From NCBI RefSeq assembly GCF_964340395.1, contig NC_135571.1:13056046-13066045 (forward strand): DNA of 10,000 bases, in the 5' to 3' direction. The notes below the pieces were generated by a model. That model saw only the letters and a program-made list of their open reading frames with translations, was not told the DNA's origin and searched no databases. How positions within the stretch are numbered: position 1 is the first letter of the stretch; every line of letters begins with the position of its first letter. Made by a program: the position numbers and the translations under genes. This DNA comes from Glandiceps talaboti. Lineage: Eukaryota; Hemichordata; Enteropneusta; Spengelidae. Of this stretch, positions 9,448 through 10,000 are shown piece by piece.

Positions 9448-9766
9448 TTCCTGCTGCCTCCTCTGTGTTTGTCTGTCTCTGACTGTAGACTAACAATATC
9501 TAAACACGAACACGTCTGCATTATGACAGTTGTAAAGTGGTTTTGCTAAACATCATATGAATGTAATTTGCATAAATACTTCCTTTTGGTAATTGGGCAA
9601 TATCTTATCAATGCGCACTTAAAATTTCATATTACTTGGTTATATTCAATGATGATAAGACAAAATATTTTATGGTAACGTTTTCACAAAGATACACTTT
9701 ACAAACTCTATTCTGATTTAGTTTATTGTGACTTACCTGTTGATCTTGGAATGTTAGCAGCCTGGC
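4142..9766 (-). CDS. Neurotrophin-like secreted growth factor precursor (spliced, 5' partial)
   Basis: Five exons join to 217 codons plus stop, with compatible phases throughout. The C-terminal 92 residues match the neurotrophin family by eye: VCRSASEWV corresponds to the first-cysteine and SEWV start of NGF, EQQYFHVTRCR to the second-cysteine strand, ACTGIAE to the CxG knot segment, and WDWISINTCCSCAIS to the last strand with the final C-x-C. Cysteines fall at mature residues 3, 36, 43, 54, 83, 84 and 86. Six fit the cystine knot and residue 83 is extra. The pro-region of about 125 residues lacks Cys and N-glycosylation sequons and ends in Arg-Lys just before the knot domain. With a signal exon of about 20 codons the precursor would be about 238 residues, close to vertebrate NGF. 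Family members are secreted dimers that signal through Trk and p75-type receptors; that role is inferred. Spaetzle is the nearest alternative, but SEWV and QYF favour neurotrophin. The signal-peptide exon is outside the window. Confidence 0.88.
4275..5125 (-). other. Intron within the mature neurotrophin domain, with dispersed-repeat copy
   Basis: This is an 851-base phase-2 intron. It holds copy 1 of a diverged dispersed repeat (about 4455-4552). A 76-codon minus-strand open frame at 4767-4997 contains CNC and CSC motifs, but its only nearby acceptor phase does not fit the flanking exons. Nothing else was recognised. Confidence 0.75.
4455..4552 (+). repeat. Diverged dispersed repeat, copy 1
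   Basis: AACACCACTCCAGGAAACAA at 4464 aligns with AACGCCACTCCAAGAAATGA at 6292. The first 42 bases differ at 11 places, and a weaker match (CATCAA, then a T-rich run ending CCTTT) follows. Both copies are in the same orientation and lie in different introns. This suggests an old transposable-element family; the class is not recognised and ends are approximate. Confidence 0.5.
5126..5271 (-). CDS. Neurotrophin-like gene, first mature-domain exon
   Basis: Acceptor CCATTTCAG and donor AT|GTAAGT bound 146 bases (48 codons + 2). It starts EVCRSASEWVG and ends ACTGIAE, carrying cysteines 1-3 of the knot. The Cys1-Cys2 distance is 33 residues against 43 in NGF, and Cys2-Cys3 is 7 against 10, so the first loop and the turn before the knot are shorter. 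QQYF precedes the second cysteine as in NGF-type strands. The donor phase (2) completes an ATG Met codon with the first base of the last exon. Confidence 0.93.
5427..5683 (-). CDS. Neurotrophin-like gene, main pro-region exon
   Basis: Acceptor CTTTCTTTGCAG and donor AAAG|GTAAGA bound 257 bases (2 + 85 codons). The peptide is hydrophilic and Cys-free, with a basic stretch QRQAKQIRNRIKGF in its first half and an acidic, Asp/Glu-rich end DRDTIEENGLVRK. The exon stops exactly after Arg-Lys in phase 0, so the probable processing site sits at the exon border. An internal Met (ATG at 5655-5657) makes a longer-looking open frame that runs through the donor; that run-on is intronic. Confidence 0.9.
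6283..6383 (+). repeat. Diverged dispersed repeat, copy 2
   Basis: This is the partner of the copy at 4455-4552, about 74 percent identical by hand count over the best 42 bases and weaker beyond. It accounts for the start of a plus-strand open frame at 6287 that otherwise has no support. Confidence 0.5.
6439..6453 (+). repeat. Poly-C run (C15)
   Basis: Fifteen C in a row follow the dispersed repeat copy. This is a mononucleotide run with likely length variation. Confidence 0.95.
7314..7393. repeat. (GT)40 microsatellite
   Basis: Eighty bases of perfect GT repeat inside the large intron. The Cys-Val open frame through it is an artefact. Confidence 0.98.
7492..7512 (+). other. G-quadruplex-type motif
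   Basis: Four G runs of 3, 3, 5 and 5 with loops of 1, 3 and 1 bases meet the usual G3+N1-7 rule. It lies on the template strand of the minus-strand gene, about 100 bases from the GT repeat. Confidence 0.6.
7642..7671 (+). repeat. Duplicated G-rich motif
   Basis: ACCAGAGGGGTGGGGG is repeated as ACCAGAGGGGGTGGGGG with TTT between. It gives four G runs of 4-5 bases with loops of 1, 9 and 1, a second, looser quadruplex candidate 130 bases from the first. Confidence 0.6.
8620..8703. repeat. 31-bp tandem repeat, about 2.7 copies
   Basis: ATCCCTAACAATGTCAG begins copies at 8620 and 8651, and a diverged third starts at 8682 (ATCCCTAGTAATGATAG). It lies in the large intron, about 20 bases from the donor of the 8725-8814 exon. 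Confidence 0.8.
8725..8814 (-). CDS. Neurotrophin-like gene, 90-nt pro-region exon
   Basis: Acceptor TTTTATGTTACAG and donor G|GTGGGT bound a 90-base exon that is phase 1 at both ends. It encodes an acidic stretch (ENDVKDQSESF) and then a hydrophobic part ending MLQLILQ, which continues across the junction as DLADRLISDM and could form an amphipathic helix. The G left at its end joins AT of the next exon to make Asp. Skipping it would keep the frame, since it is 30 codons long with equal end phases. Confidence 0.82.
8945..9170 (-). mobile_element. tRNA-derived SINE-like fragment
   Basis: The segment is richer in GC than its surroundings. On the minus strand it begins with a tRNA-like head: GTAGGTGACCGAG (9148-9160) resembles a Pol III A box, then GGCCTCTTACCACTGTGGTC (9115-9134), and GGGATTCGCAC near 9104-9114 resembles a B box at tRNA-like spacing. 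The body contains TTCTCCGGTTTTCTC, a string common in invertebrate SINE-type repeats. It is in the same orientation as the host gene. The boxes are degenerate and the head has indels, so it is an old copy. Ends are estimates; target-site duplications were not found. Confidence 0.5.
9398..9447. repeat. (CTGT)n microsatellite
   Basis: About 12.5 perfect tetranucleotide units, followed by decayed CTGTCT sequence to about 9480. The Cys-Leu-Ser-Val open frame through it is an artefact. Confidence 0.97.
9737..9766 (-). CDS. Neurotrophin-like gene, 30-nt exon (start of pro-region)
   Basis: Acceptor CATTTTACAG and donor GTAAGT flank a 30-base exon. Read as 2 + 27 + 1 bases it gives QAANIPRST and leaves G for a shared Asp codon with the next exon. 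The preceding exon must end in phase 1; if its last base is G, the junction residue is Gly. It probably lies just after the signal peptide cleavage site. The exon is tiny, so it rests on splice sites and phase agreement and not on similarity. Confidence 0.68.
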
Positions 9767-10000
9767 CTGTAAAATGACAACGAAATGAAAGAGTAAGATG
9801 TAAATAACACTAACGGAATATCCTATTAATGTCTTCATTCATAACAATATGCTGTGAATATGTCAATAATAATCAATGTATTCATGTAGAAACGACAACA
9901 ATGGTTAATAAAGTCAACCAGATAGCGGGCTATCGAACAAATCACACAGGTATGCATGCAAGCACACACATGCAAGAATGCATGGATGCATGCATACATA
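9767..10000. other. Upstream intron of the neurotrophin-like gene; imperfect ATGCAT repeats at the end
   Basis: No exon fitting phase 1 was found on the minus strand, so the first exon should lie beyond the window. A pyrimidine-rich tract leads into the acceptor at 9767-9776. The last 50 bases (about 9950-10000) carry several GCATGCA/ATGCAT palindromic words in loose tandem. Confidence 0.55.

Larger units (their letters stand above)
8815..9736 (-). other. Intron with SINE-like fragment and (CTGT)n
   Basis: This is a 922-base phase-1 intron between the 30-nt exon and the 90-nt exon. It contains a tRNA-derived SINE-like segment and a CTGT microsatellite, described separately. No further exon was recognised. 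Confidence 0.7.

Noticed and set aside
9293-9493. Plus-strand ORF with Cys-Leu-Ser-Val repeats and a hydrophobic start.
   Set aside because: Produced mainly by (CTGT)n; the rest has no family resemblance.
9632-9838. Minus-strand ORF beginning MKTLIGYSVSVIYILLF, which looks like a signal peptide running straight into the 30-nt exon.
   Set aside because: Its frame through 9737-9766 ends in phase 0, and joining it to the next exon gives ATG AAA ATG ATG TGA, a stop. The hydrophobic stretch comes from the pyrimidine-rich tract before the acceptor.

Overview
The window looks like AT-rich nuclear DNA from an invertebrate animal. It has spliced genes with GT-AG introns, long microsatellites, a minisatellite/satellite array and a tRNA-derived SINE-like fragment, and no prokaryotic-style gene layout. 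The neurotrophin-type gene and the repeat types fit a marine invertebrate (lophotrochozoan, ambulacrarian or lancelet-like), but the species cannot be read from the sequence.

The main feature is a multi-exon minus-strand gene, exons at 9737-9766, 8725-8814, 5427-5683, 5126-5271 and 4142-4274, encoding a secreted neurotrophin (NGF/BDNF-type cystine-knot) precursor. Each junction has GT/AG sites and all intron phases agree (1, 1, 0, 2). The joined frame gives 217 residues: a Cys-free 125-residue pro-region, an Arg-Lys pair, and a 92-residue mature domain with a VC..xSEWV-like start, QQYF before the second cysteine, CTGI at the knot and a terminal C-C-S-C. The signal-peptide exon must lie beyond position 10000. 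Unusual points are a seventh cysteine, a Ser where vertebrate neurotrophins have the Trk-contacting Arg103, a phase-2 intron inside the mature domain, a short first loop and no classical furin site.

Region by region: 1-1350 is a 35-40 bp tandem satellite with a local 113-bp higher-order period. 1351-2530 is mostly non-coding, with a short ORF that may be a transposase N-terminus relic. 2530-2790 holds a plus-strand signal-peptide exon with a phase-1 donor, followed 160 bp later by a frameshifted copy without a donor. 2801-3021 is a (TA)n(AC)n(TA)n compound microsatellite. 3022-4141 is the AT-rich 3' flank of the neurotrophin-like gene. 4142-9766 is that gene; its introns carry a diverged dispersed repeat pair, poly-C, (GT)40, G-quadruplex-type runs, a 31-bp tandem repeat, a SINE-like fragment and (CTGT)n. 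9767-10000 is intron or 5' flank.

The orphan plus-strand signal exon ends in the same phase (1) that the neurotrophin-like gene needs from its missing first exon. This raises the possibility, not shown here, that it is the first exon of a related, partly lost or inverted gene copy.
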